Notes under the pieces: generated by a model
The model's input: only the letters and a program-made list of their open reading frames with translations
The model's database searches: none
What the model was told of the DNA's origin: nothing
In this document: positions 14,724 to 23,708 of the stretch, one piece after another
Layout: every line of letters starts with the position of its first letter
Numbering within the stretch: position 1 is the first letter of the stretch
From: Streptomyces tendae
GTDB taxonomy: Bacteria; Actinomycetota; Actinomycetes; Streptomycetales; Streptomycetaceae
Assembly (NCBI RefSeq): GCF_008632955.1
Contig: NZ_CP043959.1
Coordinates: forward strand, 6,820,001-6,884,000
Direction: 5' to 3'
Length of the DNA stretch: 64,000 bases
Made by a program: the position numbers and the translations under genes

Positions 14724-17700
14724 CTACGACGTCGCCACCAGTGCTCCCGCCGCCTCCTCCCGCAGTGCCATGTCTCGCAACGGCCCCTCGGCGGAGACGA
14801 GTTCCGCGTACGTCCCGCGCTGCGCCACCCGTCCGCCGTCCAGCACGATCACCTCGTCCACCGCCTCCAGGCCGGCCAGCCGGTGGGTGACGAGCACCGT
14901 CGTGCGGCCCTCGGTGGCGGCCAGCAGGTCGGCGGTGAGGGCGTCGGCGGTCGGCAGGTCGAGGTGCTCGGCGGGCTCGTCCAGGACCAGCACGGGGAAG
15001 TCGGCGAGCAGGGCCCTCGCCAGGGCGAGCCGCTGCCGCTGGCCGCCGGAGAGCCGGGCGCCGTGCTCGCCGACGAGCGTGTCCAGCCCGTCGGGCAGCC
15101 CGTCGACCCACTCCAGCAGCCGGGCCCGGCGGAGGGCGTCGCGAAGCTCGTGCTCGGTCGCGCCCTTCCTGGCCAGCAGCAGGTTCTCCCGGACGGAGCT
15201 GTTGAACAGGTGCGCGTCCTGCGCGCACAGACCGACCAGCCGCCGCACGTCGTCCCCGTCCAGGGCGTACGCGTCCACACCCGCGAGCGTGTAGCTGCCG
15301 GCGGCCGGGTCCAGGAACCGCAGCAGCACCTGGGCCAGCGTGGTCTTGCCGGACCCGGAGGGACCCACCACCGCGACGCGGCGCCCCCGCTCCAGCGTCA
15401 GGTCCAGCCCCGCGAGCGCGTCCCGGTCCTGCCCGGGATGGCGGGCCGAGAGCCCCTTGAGACTGAGCGGGAACGGTGACGCGGGGGCCTGCCGGGGCGT
15501 GGCGGGCTCACGCACCGGCGCCGGGGCGTCCAGGACCTCGTACACGCGCTCGGCGCTGCGGCGCACCCGCTGCCGGTACCGCACGGCGAGCGGCATCCCG
15601 AGAACCGCCTCGAACGCGGCCAGCGGGGTGAGGACCACCACCGCCAGGGCCACACCGTCGAGCCGGCCGGACGCCACGCCCTGCACCCCGACGAGGGCGG
15701 CGGCCGCCACGGTCAGACCGGAGATCAGCGCGGTGAGCCCGTCACCGAGCCCGGTGGCGGCGGCGGACCGCGAGGCGATGCGGGTGAGGATGCCGTCGGC
15801 CCCGCGGGTCTCGGCGGACCGCGCGGACAGGGCGCCGGCGACGGTCAGCTCGGGGGTGCCGGTGAGCAGGTCGGTGACCCGGGTGGCGAGAACGCCGCGA
15901 GCCGGTGCCAGCCTGCGCTCGGTGTGCCGGGCGACGGCAGCGGTGAGCAAGGGGACACCGACGCCCGCCGCCAGCAGCCCGGCCGCGAGCACCGCACCGG
16001 CCTCGGGCAGCAGCCACGCGGTGAAGCCGACAGACAGGGCGGAAACCGCGACGGCGGCACCGGCCGGCAGCAGCCAGCGCAGCCAGTAGTCCTGGAGCGC
16101 GTCCACGTCGGAGACCAGCCGGGTCAGCAGATCGCCCCGGCGGGTACCGCGCAGGCCGGCGGGCGCCAGCCGCTCCAGCCGCCGGTACACCGCGACCCGG
16201 GTGTCCGCCAGCATGCGCAGGACGGCGTCGTGGGACACCAGCCGCTCGGCGTACCGAAACACGGCCCGGCCGATACCGAAGGCCCGCGTCGCGGTGACGG
16301 CCATCATCAGGTAGAGCACGGGCGGCTGTTCCGAGGCCCGGGAGATGAGCCATCCGGACGTCGCCATGAGCCCGACGGCGCTGCCCAGGGCGAGCGTGCC
16401 GAGGAACAGCGCGAGCGTGATCCGCCCCCGCCGGGCGCCGGACAGGGCCCGGACCCGAGTGAGTACGCGGCTCCCGGAGGCGTCTTGCGGCAAGGGGTCG
16501 TTCCCCGTCGGGTGGGGTGCCCGAGCGGGGCTGTGCTGCGACGCCGGGTCGACGCCCGGCCGGCCGTCGCCCGCCGGTGCGTGCTCCATGGCGACCCCCA
16601 CCGCGGCGGTGCCCGCCACGGCACCGGCCGTCGTGGGCTCAGACTCGTCGGGAGCCTCTGCGGCATCGGGTGCCGTCAGCCGGACCACCCGGTCCGCGAC
16701 CGCGAGCAGCGCCGGCCGGTGCACGACCAGCAGTACCGTCCGGCCGGCCGTCAGCCTCCGCACGGCGGCCACGACCTCGGCCTCCGTGGCACCGTCCAGG
16801 GCGGCCGTCGGCTCGTCGAGCAGCAGCACCGGCCGGTCCGCGAGGAACGCCCGTGCCAGCGCGAGGCGCTGCCGTTGTCCGGCGGAGAGTCCCGTGCCGT
16901 CCTCGCCCAGCACGGTGCCGGCCCCGTCGGGCAGGGCGTTCACGAAGTCCAGCGCGCCCGCGTCCCGCAGGGCCCGCCGCACCGCGTCGTCGTCCGCGTC
17001 GGGACGGGCCAGCCGTACGTTCTCGGCGATCGTCCCGGCGTACAGATGCGGCCGTTGCGGCACCCAGGCGATGTGGCGGTGCCACTCGGCGAGGTCGAGT
17101 CCGGTGAAATCGGCGCCGCCGACCCTCACCCGTCCCGCGTCGGGGCGGACGAAGCCCAGCAGTACGTTCAGCAGGGTCGACTTGCCGGCTCCGCTCGGCC
17201 CGACGAGGGCGACCGTCTCGCCGGGGGCGACGGTGAAGGACACGTCCGTCACGGCGTCCGTGCGCCGGCCGGGGTACCGGACCGTCACGTTCTCGAAGGA
17301 GACGGCGCCCTGCGGCACCGCGCCCTTCCCGGCGGCAGGGAGGGGTGTCTCCAGCACCGTGAAGATCTCCTCGGCCGCCCCGAGCCCCTCGGCCGCCGCG
17401 TGGTACTGGGCCCCGACCTGGCGCAGCGGCAGATACGCCTCCGGCGCCAGGATGAGGATGAGCAGACCGGTGTACAGGTCCAGCTCGCCGTACACAAGGC
17501 GCATGCCGATGGTCACGGCGACCAGCGCCACCGAGAGGGTGGCGAGCAGTTCCAGCGCGAACGACGAGATGAAGGCGATCCGCAGTGTCCGCAGGGTCGC
17601 CCGCCGGTACTCGTCGGTGATCCTGCGGATCGACTCGGCCTGGGCCTTGGCCCGGCCGAACACCTTCAGCGTGGGCAGCCCGGCGACGACGTCCAGGAAG

Positions 17701-18296
17701 TGCCCGGACAGGCGGGACAACAGCACCCACTGACGGTCCATCCGGTTCTGCGTGGCCCAGCCGATCAGCACCATGAAGACGGGGATGAGCGGCAGGGTGC
17801 CCACGATGATCGCCGCCGAGACCCACTCCTCGGTGACGATCCGCGCCAGGACGGCCGCCGGCACGACCACCGCGAGCCCCAGCTGGGGCAGGTAGCGCGA
17901 GAAGTAGCCGTCGAGGGCGTCGACGCCCCGGGTCGCCAGGGTGACCAGTGACCCGGTGCGCTGCCCGTCCAGCCACCCCGGCCCCAGCGCCGTGGCCCGC
18001 TCCAGCAGCCGTCCCCGCAGCTCCGACTTCACGGCGGCGCTCGCCCGGTGCGCGGCACGTTCGGTCAGCCAGCCGGCCAGCCCGCGGCCGGCCGCGACCG
18101 CGACGAGCAGCAGCAGCGGTGTGCGCAGCTCACCGACGGACCGGCCGTCCTGGAAGGAGCCGACCACGATCTCGGCGATGAGCATGGCCTGGGCGACGAC
18201 CAGCCCCGCTCCGACGGCCCCGAGGCCGATGACCACGGCGAGGAAGCCCCGGGTGGCACGCGCGTACCGGACAAGGCGAGGGTCGATTGGTTTCAC
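14724..18296 (-). CDS. cydCD: Fused CydD-CydC ABC transporter for cytochrome bd assembly
   Basis: One polypeptide of about 1190 aa carries both halves of the CydDC exporter, which in other bacteria are separate. CydDC exports glutathione or cysteine-type thiols and haem and is needed to assemble cytochrome bd. Each half has a six-TM exporter domain and an ATPase. The first has GPSGAGKST (about 365-373) and LSAGQRQRLALAR. The second has GPSGSGKTT (about 970-980) and LSGGQRQRLALAR, with LLLDEP or LVLDEP Walker B. A Pro/Ala-rich linker near 560-620 joins them. GTG 18305 and GTG 18296 are both possible starts; a GAGG ribosome site favours 18296. A parS site overlaps the start. Last gene of the cydAB-CD operon. 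Confidence 0.93.
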   Translation of the reverse strand: MKPIDPRLVRYARATRGFLAVVIGLGAVGAGLVVAQAMLIAEIVVGSFQDGRSVGELRTPLLLLVAVAAGRGLAGWLTERAAHRASAAVKSELRGRLLERATALGPGWLDGQRTGSLVTLATRGVDALDGYFSRYLPQLGLAVVVPAAVLARIVTEEWVSAAIIVGTLPLIPVFMVLIGWATQNRMDRQWVLLSRLSGHFLDVVAGLPTLKVFGRAKAQAESIRRITDEYRRATLRTLRIAFISSFALELLATLSVALVAVTIGMRLVYGELDLYTGLLILILAPEAYLPLRQVGAQYHAAAEGLGAAEEIFTVLETPLPAAGKGAVPQGAVSFENVTVRYPGRRTDAVTDVSFTVAPGETVALVGPSGAGKSTLLNVLLGFVRPDAGRVRVGGADFTGLDLAEWHRHIAWVPQRPHLYAGTIAENVRLARPDADDDAVRRALRDAGALDFVNALPDGAGTVLGEDGTGLSAGQRQRLALARAFLADRPVLLLDEPTAALDGATEAEVVAAVRRLTAGRTVLLVVHRPALLAVADRVVRLTAPDAAEAPDESEPTTAGAVAGTAAVGVAMEHAPAGDGRPGVDPASQHSPARAPHPTGNDPLPQDASGSRVLTRVRALSGARRGRITLALFLGTLALGSAVGLMATSGWLISRASEQPPVLYLMMAVTATRAFGIGRAVFRYAERLVSHDAVLRMLADTRVAVYRRLERLAPAGLRGTRRGDLLTRLVSDVDALQDYWLRWLLPAGAAVAVSALSVGFTAWLLPEAGAVLAAGLLAAGVGVPLLTAAVARHTERRLAPARGVLATRVTDLLTGTPELTVAGALSARSAETRGADGILTRIASRSAAATGLGDGLTALISGLTVAAAALVGVQGVASGRLDGVALAVVVLTPLAAFEAVLGMPLAVRYRQRVRRSAERVYEVLDAPAPVREPATPRQAPASPFPLSLKGLSARHPGQDRDALAGLDLTLERGRRVAVVGPSGSGKTTLAQVLLRFLDPAAGSYTLAGVDAYALDGDDVRRLVGLCAQDAHLFNSSVRENLLLARKGATEHELRDALRRARLLEWVDGLPDGLDTLVGEHGARLSGGQRQRLALARALLADFPVLVLDEPAEHLDLPTADALTADLLAATEGRTTVLVTHRLAGLEAVDEVIVLDGGRVAQRGTYAELVSAEGPLRDMALREEAAGALVATS

Positions 18297-18303
18297 GTGA
18301 AAC
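18290..18303. promoter_or_regulatory. parS, perfect, overlapping the cydCD start
   Basis: GTTTCACGTGAAAC lies across the translation start of cydCD and the five bases after the cydB stop region, inside the cyd operon. Confidence 0.95.
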
Positions 18304-18308
18304 ACACC

Positions 18309-19313
18309 TCAGTGCACAGGATCGGCGATGTGCTGGGTGCCGATCCGCTTGCGGAAGACCCAGTAGGTCCAGCCCTGGTAGACCAGCACCAGCGGTGTGG
18401 CGATGACCGCAAGCCAGGTCATGATCTTCAGGGTGTAGGGGCTGGAGGAGGCGTTGGTGACGGTCAGGCTCCACTCCGCGTCCAGCGTGGACGGCATGAC
18501 GTTCGGGAAGAGCGTCAGGAAGAGCATGGCCACCGCGGCCACGATGGTGACGCCGGACAGGGTGAACGACCATCCCTCGCGTCCCGCCTGATTGGCCACC
18601 AGGGCAGCGATCAGCGAGGCGACCGCCACGACCAGGGCGATCAGGCTCGCACCGTCCCCGTTGTCGGCCTGCGTCCACAGCATGAAGACCAGGGCCAGCG
18701 CGGCGGTGACGAGTCCCACGCGCAGGGCCAGCTTCCGTGCCCTCTCCCGGATGTCCCCGACCGTCTTGAGGGCCGTGAACACCGTGCCGTGGAAGGTGAA
18801 CAGGGTCAGCGTGACCAGACCGCCCAGCAGGGCGTACGGGTTGAGCAGGTCCCAGACGCTGCCCACGTACTCGAACTCGGCGTCGATCTTGACCCCGCGC
18901 ACGATGTTTCCGAAGGCGACGCCCCACAGGAACGCCGGGAGCAGCGAGGTCCAGAAGATCGCCGTCTCCCAGTTGCGCTGCCAGTTCTCCTCGGGCCGCT
19001 TCGCCCGGTACTCGAAGGCGACACCCCGGACGATCAGGCAGATCAGGATGACCAGCAGCGGCAGGTAGAAGCCGGAGAAGAGGGTGGCGTACCACTCGGG
19101 GAAGGCCGCGAAGGTCGCGCCGCCGGCCGTGAGCAGCCAGACCTCGTTGCCGTCCCACACGGGCCCGATGGTGTTGATGAGTACCCGCTTCTCGGCCCGG
19201 TCGCGGGCCAGCAGCCTGGTCAGGACACCGACCCCGAAGTCGAAGCCCTCCAGGAAGAAATAGCCGGTCCACAGGACGGCGATCAGGACGAACCAGACGT
19301 CGTGCAGTTCCAT
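18309..19313 (-). CDS. cydB: Cytochrome bd ubiquinol/menaquinol oxidase subunit II
   Basis: A 334-aa polytopic membrane protein with eight to nine TM segments. The N terminus includes WTGYFFLEGFDFGVGVL, the signature first helix of CydB, and GPVWDGNEVWLLTAGG follows near residues 50-65. It pairs with CydA to form the high-affinity quinol oxidase used at low oxygen. It starts 20 bp after the cydA stop, and cydCD follows almost without a gap, so all three genes are one Rex-controlled operon. Confidence 0.96.
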   Translation of the reverse strand: MELHDVWFVLIAVLWTGYFFLEGFDFGVGVLTRLLARDRAEKRVLINTIGPVWDGNEVWLLTAGGATFAAFPEWYATLFSGFYLPLLVILICLIVRGVAFEYRAKRPEENWQRNWETAIFWTSLLPAFLWGVAFGNIVRGVKIDAEFEYVGSVWDLLNPYALLGGLVTLTLFTFHGTVFTALKTVGDIRERARKLALRVGLVTAALALVFMLWTQADNGDGASLIALVVAVASLIAALVANQAGREGWSFTLSGVTIVAAVAMLFLTLFPNVMPSTLDAEWSLTVTNASSSPYTLKIMTWLAVIATPLVLVYQGWTYWVFRKRIGTQHIADPVH

Positions 19314-19333
19314 GACAGTGCAGCTCCCTCGGC

Positions 19334-20839
19334 CTAGTACGAGAAGGCCATCGGCTTGTCGGCGTCACGGACGTCGCCGCCGAGCTTCGTGGGCGGGTTG
19401 AGGTCGGAGTCGCTGAGCTCGGGCGGCCCCGCCTTGACGTACTTGACGAGCAGCCTGACCTCGATGACGGCCAGGACGGCGTAGAGCAGGGTGAAGGCGG
19501 TCATCGAGGTGATGACCTCGGCCTGGGACACGCCGGGGGAGACCGCGTCCTCGGTCCGCATCACGCCGTAGACGACCCAGGGCTGCCGGCCCATCTCGGT
19601 GAAGATCCAGCCCCAGGCGTTCGCGATCAGCGGGAAGGCCATCGTCCACACCGCCGCCAGCCAGTAGAGCCGGGTGAGCCGGGAGCCCAGGGGCTTCTTC
19701 AGCAGCACCAGGTGCGGGACCTCGTTCTCCCCGGTCCGGTACGCGGCCGGCAGCAGGAACTTCTTCCGGGTCAGCCACAGCCCCAGCAGGCCCACCGAGA
19801 AGGAGGCCATGCCGAACCCGATCATCCAGCGGAAGCCCCAGTAGGCGACGGGCACGATGGGCTTGTAGTCACCGGGTCCGAACTTCTCCTGGAGTTCCTT
19901 GTTCGTGTCGTTGATGCCGGGCACGTACGACTCGAAGTCGCTGTGGGCGAGGAAGGACAGCAGGCCGGGAATCTCCAGGGCGACCTCGTTGTGCCCCTTG
20001 TCGACGTCGCCGTAGGCGAAGACGGAGAAGGGCGCCGGCTCCTCGCCGTCCCAGAGGGCCTCGGCGGCGGCCATCTTCATCGGCTGCTGCTCGTACATGA
20101 CCTTGCCGAGGGTGTCGCCGCTGATCGCGGTGAGCAGCCCGCCGACCGCCAGGGTGACGAGGCCGAGCCGCAGCGAGGTGCGCATCACCGGGATGTGCTT
20201 CTTGCGCATCAGGTGGAAGGCCGCGATGCCCACCATGAAGGCGCCGCCGGTGAGGAAGGCCGCCGAGAAGCTGTGGAAGACCTGGTTGAGCGTGGTGTTC
20301 TGGGTGAGTACCAGCCAGAAGTCGGTGAGCTCGGCGCGGCCCTTCTCCCCGTTGATCCGGTAGCCGACCGGATGCTGCATCCAGGAGTTGGCCGCGAGGA
20401 TGAAGTACGCCGACAGCAGCGTGCCGATCGAGACCATCCAGATGCAGGCCAGGTGGATCTTCTTCGGCAGACGGTCCCAGCCGAAGATCCACAGGCCGAT
20501 GAAGGTGGACTCGAAGAAGAAGGCGATCAGCGCCTCGAATGCGAGCGGGGCACCGAAGACGTCCCCGACGAACCGTGAGTAGTCGGACCAGTTCATGCCG
20601 AACTGGAACTCCTGCACGATGCCGGTGACGACACCCATCGCGATGTTGATCAGGAACAGCTTGCCCCAGAACTTCGTCGCCCTGAGGTACTTCTCCTTCT
20701 CCGTCCGCACCCAGGCGGTCTGCAGCCCCGCGACGAGGGCGGCGAGCGAGATCGTCAGGGGAACGAAGAGGAAGTGGTAGACGGTGGTGATACCGAACTG
20801 CCATCGCGCCAGGGTCTCCGGCGCCAGAGCCAGATCCAC
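19334..20839 (-). CDS. cydA: Cytochrome bd oxidase subunit I
   Basis: A 501-aa haem-bearing subunit that oxidises menaquinol and reduces oxygen. GTG 20839 (VDLALAPETLARWQFG) is chosen because AAGGAG lies seven bases upstream; longer starts to 20890 have no such site. The N-terminal WQFGITTVYHFLFVPLT contains the haem b595 axial His. MGRQPWVVYG near residue 390-400 is the GRQPW motif of the quinol site. The Q loop is the short form usual in Gram-positive bacteria. First gene of cydA-cydB-cydCD, with a Rex operator about 80 bp upstream. Confidence 0.96.
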   Translation of the reverse strand: MDLALAPETLARWQFGITTVYHFLFVPLTISLAALVAGLQTAWVRTEKEKYLRATKFWGKLFLINIAMGVVTGIVQEFQFGMNWSDYSRFVGDVFGAPLAFEALIAFFFESTFIGLWIFGWDRLPKKIHLACIWMVSIGTLLSAYFILAANSWMQHPVGYRINGEKGRAELTDFWLVLTQNTTLNQVFHSFSAAFLTGGAFMVGIAAFHLMRKKHIPVMRTSLRLGLVTLAVGGLLTAISGDTLGKVMYEQQPMKMAAAEALWDGEEPAPFSVFAYGDVDKGHNEVALEIPGLLSFLAHSDFESYVPGINDTNKELQEKFGPGDYKPIVPVAYWGFRWMIGFGMASFSVGLLGLWLTRKKFLLPAAYRTGENEVPHLVLLKKPLGSRLTRLYWLAAVWTMAFPLIANAWGWIFTEMGRQPWVVYGVMRTEDAVSPGVSQAEVITSMTAFTLLYAVLAVIEVRLLVKYVKAGPPELSDSDLNPPTKLGGDVRDADKPMAFSY

Positions 20840-20920
20840 GTCGTCGCTCCTTACTTCGCCGTGGTGCAGCAGTCGCGCGACCTCCGTCACGCCCGGTCAT
20901 CTCGGGAGAAACGGGTGCGC

Positions 20921-20938
20921 TTGTGAACGCGTTCACAT
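20921..20938. promoter_or_regulatory. Rex operator (ROP) of the cyd operon
   Basis: TTGTGAACGCGTTCACAT matches the Rex consensus (TTGTGAA and its inverse around four bases). Rex is the actinomycete NADH/NAD+ sensor that represses cydABCD when NADH is low. The site is 82 bp upstream of the cydA start codon, in promoter position. An extra TTCACAA half lies immediately downstream. Confidence 0.93.
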
Positions 20939-21031
20939 TCACAAGCAATTATGACCTACTGCTTTTCCGACCCGGAAGGGGGGTGCCGTGTGACGTCAAC
21001 CCCCTTCGGCGGACGGCCCCGGACACGCGAA

Positions 21032-21059
21032 GGCGGCCGGTGGATGACCGCCGGCCGCC
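21032..21059 (-). terminator. Terminator of the aminotransferase gene
   Basis: GGCGGCCGG pairs with CCGGCCGCC around a 10-base loop, 19 bp past the hisC stop on the minus strand. Confidence 0.75.
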
Positions 21060-21077
21060 CAGGAACCGCAGGGACTC

Positions 21078-22157
21078 TCAGCCCTCCTGGCGGAAGTCCC
21101 CCGCCACCTTGAGGAAGATGTCGTTCCCCTCCGTCTCGCCGACGGTGACCCGCACGCCCTCGCCGGGGAACGGCCGGACCACCACACCCGCCTGCTCGCA
21201 CGCCTGCGCGAACGGCACGGTGCGCTCCCCCAGCCGCAGCCACACGAAGTTGGCCTGGGACTCGGGCACCGTCCAGCCCTGGGAGCGCAGCCCGTCCATC
21301 ACCCGGTTGCGCTCGCAGACCAGGGAGCCGACCCGCCCGATCAGCTCGTCCTCGGCCCGCAGTGAGGCGATCGCCGCGTCCTGGGCGATCTGGCTGACAC
21401 CGAACGGCACCGCCGTCTTGCGCAGCGCGGCGGCCACCGGCTCGTGGGCGATGGCGAAACCGACGCGCAGCCCGGCGAGGCCGTAGGCCTTGGAGAAGGT
21501 CCGCAGCACGCAGACGTTGGGCCGCTCCCGGTAGATCTCCAAGCCGTCCGGCACCTCGGGGTCCCGGATGAACTCGCGGTAGGCCTCGTCCAGCACCACC
21601 AGGACGTCACCGGGCACCCGGTCGAGGAACCGCTCCAGCTCGGCCCGATGCACCACCGTGCCGGTCGGGTTGTTGGGGTTGCAGACGAAGATCAGCCGGG
21701 TCCGGTCGGTGATCGCGTCGGCCATCGCCTCCAGATCGTGCACGTCACCCGAGGTCAGCGGCACCTTCACGGAGGTGGCACCGCTGATCTGCGTGATGAT
21801 CGGGTACGCCTCGAAGGAGCGCCAGGCGTAGATCACCTCGTCGCCGGGGCCCGAGGTGGCCTGCAGCAGCTGCTGGGCGACGCCGACCGAACCGGTGCCC
21901 GTGGCCACGTGCGACACCGGCACCGCGAAACGCTCGGCGATCTCCGCCGTCAGGGCGGTGCACGCCATGTCCGGGTAGCGGTTGAAGACGGCGGCCGCGG
22001 CCGTCACGGTCTCCATCACGCCGGGGAGGGGCGGGTAGGGGTTCTCGTTGGAGGACAGCTTGTACGCCACCGGCCCGTCGGCCGCGGCGGGCTTGCCCGG
22101 CTTGTAGGTGGGGATCCCCTCCAGCTCGGCGCGCAGCTTGGGGCTCGTCTCGCTCAC
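21078..22157 (-). CDS. hisC: Histidinol-phosphate / aromatic aminotransferase
   Basis: A 359-aa fold-type I PLP aminotransferase. GTG 22157 (VSETSPKLRAELEGIPTYKPG) is supported by AGGAGG six bases upstream. Visible family blocks: YKLSSNENPYPPLPG (about 33-47), the substrate phosphate/aromatic site GTGSVG, VCNPNNPTGT (about 157-166), VLDEAYREF with the PLP-binding Asp-x-x-Tyr, and the PLP lysine in RTFSKAYGLAGLRVG (about 219-233). Members make histidinol phosphate or transaminate aromatic keto acids (Pat). It lies outside a his operon, and phenylalanine genes are 20 kb away, so an aromatic role is possible. Confidence 0.88.
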   Translation of the reverse strand: MSETSPKLRAELEGIPTYKPGKPAAADGPVAYKLSSNENPYPPLPGVMETVTAAAAVFNRYPDMACTALTAEIAERFAVPVSHVATGTGSVGVAQQLLQATSGPGDEVIYAWRSFEAYPIITQISGATSVKVPLTSGDVHDLEAMADAITDRTRLIFVCNPNNPTGTVVHRAELERFLDRVPGDVLVVLDEAYREFIRDPEVPDGLEIYRERPNVCVLRTFSKAYGLAGLRVGFAIAHEPVAAALRKTAVPFGVSQIAQDAAIASLRAEDELIGRVGSLVCERNRVMDGLRSQGWTVPESQANFVWLRLGERTVPFAQACEQAGVVVRPFPGEGVRVTVGETEGNDIFLKVAGDFRQEG

Positions 22158-22595
22158 CGCAGTCCTCCTCGCGAAGACCGGCGGCCCATGACCGCCGCCG
22201 ACATCCAATACTCCTCACCTTATGAGGATTCGGCGCCGCTGCGTATAGGGGAGAGGGCAGCTCCCGCTTTCCCGTCCGTCACAGTGACAACACAGGCAAC
22301 ATCCCCCGAACGGGTACGAACGGCGTGCGGCCCAGGGGCGCGCCGCACATATATCTACGCGCCGGTGGTTCACGCCGTGGCGCGCATCACCCGTGCAGGT
22401 GAGTTGAGACCTCTTCGCAACATCGCACCCTCGCCAGGCGCGCATGCACAGACACGTCAGGGACTGGCATTGGAACGTTCAACACCCATTGTTTCGCAGG
22501 CAATTGAGGTTAAATGATCATGCAGAAACGTGCCTGTCAACGCGTGCATATGCGTCCGCCCTACCCCACCGGATGAGCCCTACTATCGGCTCGCC
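22158..22595. other. Divergent control region of hisC and the LacI gene
   Basis: A 438-bp gap. The only coding signal is a 20-codon frame (22514-22576) with GAGG upstream, reading MIMQKRACQRVHMRPPYPTG and ending 20 bp before the LacI ATG; it may be a leader peptide but is weakly supported. The rest should hold two divergent promoters. An imperfect AT-richer patch, ACATATATCTACG, lies near 22349. Confidence 0.45.
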
Positions 22596-23708
22596 ATGAC
22601 AGCAGCAGGGAAGCACCAGGTGAGCCGCGCGGAAACCTCACGCCGAGGCAGCCGGCCGGGTCGAGCGGGCATCAGGGACGTGGCCGCCGCCGCCGGAGTG
22701 TCCATCACAACCGTCTCCGACGCCCTCAACGGCAAGGGCCGGCTCCCGGACGCCACCCGGCGCCACGTCCGCGAGGTGGCCGACAGACTGGGGTACCGCC
22801 CCTCGGCCGCCGCCCGTACGCTCCGCACCGGGAAGTCAGGACTCATCGGCCTGACCGTGACGACGTACGGGGATGAACCTTTCACCTTCACGGAGTTCGC
22901 GTACTTCGCCGAGATGGCGAGGGCCGCCACCTCCGCCGCACTCGCCCGCGGCTACGCCCTCGTCATCCTGCCCGCGACCTCCCGCCACGACGTGTGGTCC
23001 AACGTCGCCCTGGACGGCACGGTCGTCATCGACCCCTCCGACCACGACCCGGTCGTCAGTGAGCTGGTCCGCCAGGGCTTACCCGTCGTCTCCGACGGCC
23101 GCCCGGCCGGTTCGCTGCCGGTCACGGCCTGGGTCGACAACGACCACGAGGCCGCCGTCCTCGGCATCCTCGACCACCTCGCCGACGCCGGCGCCCGCCG
23201 CATCGGCCTGCTCACCGGCACCACCACCGACACGTACACCCACCTGTCGACCACCGCGTACCTGCGCTGGTGCGAGCGCGTGGGCCAGGACCCGGTGTAC
23301 GAGGCCTACCCGGCGCACGACCCCTGCGCGGGCGCCGTCGCCGCCGACCGGCTGCTCGCCCGGCCCGACCGCCCCGACGCGGTCTACGGGCTGTTCGACC
23401 CCAACGGCACCGACCTGCTCGCCGCGGCCCGGCGCTACGGCCTGCGCGTGCCGGAGGACCTGCTCCTCGTCTGCTGCAGCGAGTCCACCGTCTACGCGAA
23501 CACCGAACCGCCCGTCACGACGCTCTCCCTGAAACCTCGGCGGATCGGCACCGCGGTGGTGCAACTGCTGATCGACGCCATCGAGGGGGTCGACTCCGAC
23601 CAGCCGGTCGAGCAGGTCATACCGACAGAGCTGATCGTGCGCACCTCCTCGCAGCGCCGGCCGCCGCGTACGACGGTCAGCCCTCCGCGGTCCCCTCGGG
23701 GGGCGTGA
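22596..23708 (+). CDS. LacI-family transcriptional regulator
   Basis: A 370-aa regulator from ATG 22596 (MTAAGKHQVSRAETS). The helix-turn-helix and hinge are clear: AGIRDVAAAAGVSITTVSDAL then RLGYRPSAAARTLRTGKSG (about residues 26-85). The effector-binding domain is periplasmic-binding-protein-like (GLTVTTYGDEPF through VYGLFDPNGTDLLAAARRYG). It ends with TLSLKPRRIGTAVVQLLIDAI, which matches the LacI dimer helix. The ligand and targets are unknown because no sugar genes are adjacent. An in-frame GTG at 22530 would add 22 residues. Confidence 0.9.
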   Translation: MTAAGKHQVSRAETSRRGSRPGRAGIRDVAAAAGVSITTVSDALNGKGRLPDATRRHVREVADRLGYRPSAAARTLRTGKSGLIGLTVTTYGDEPFTFTEFAYFAEMARAATSAALARGYALVILPATSRHDVWSNVALDGTVVIDPSDHDPVVSELVRQGLPVVSDGRPAGSLPVTAWVDNDHEAAVLGILDHLADAGARRIGLLTGTTTDTYTHLSTTAYLRWCERVGQDPVYEAYPAHDPCAGAVAADRLLARPDRPDAVYGLFDPNGTDLLAAARRYGLRVPEDLLLVCCSESTVYANTEPPVTTLSLKPRRIGTAVVQLLIDAIEGVDSDQPVEQVIPTELIVRTSSQRRPPRTTVSPPRSPRGA

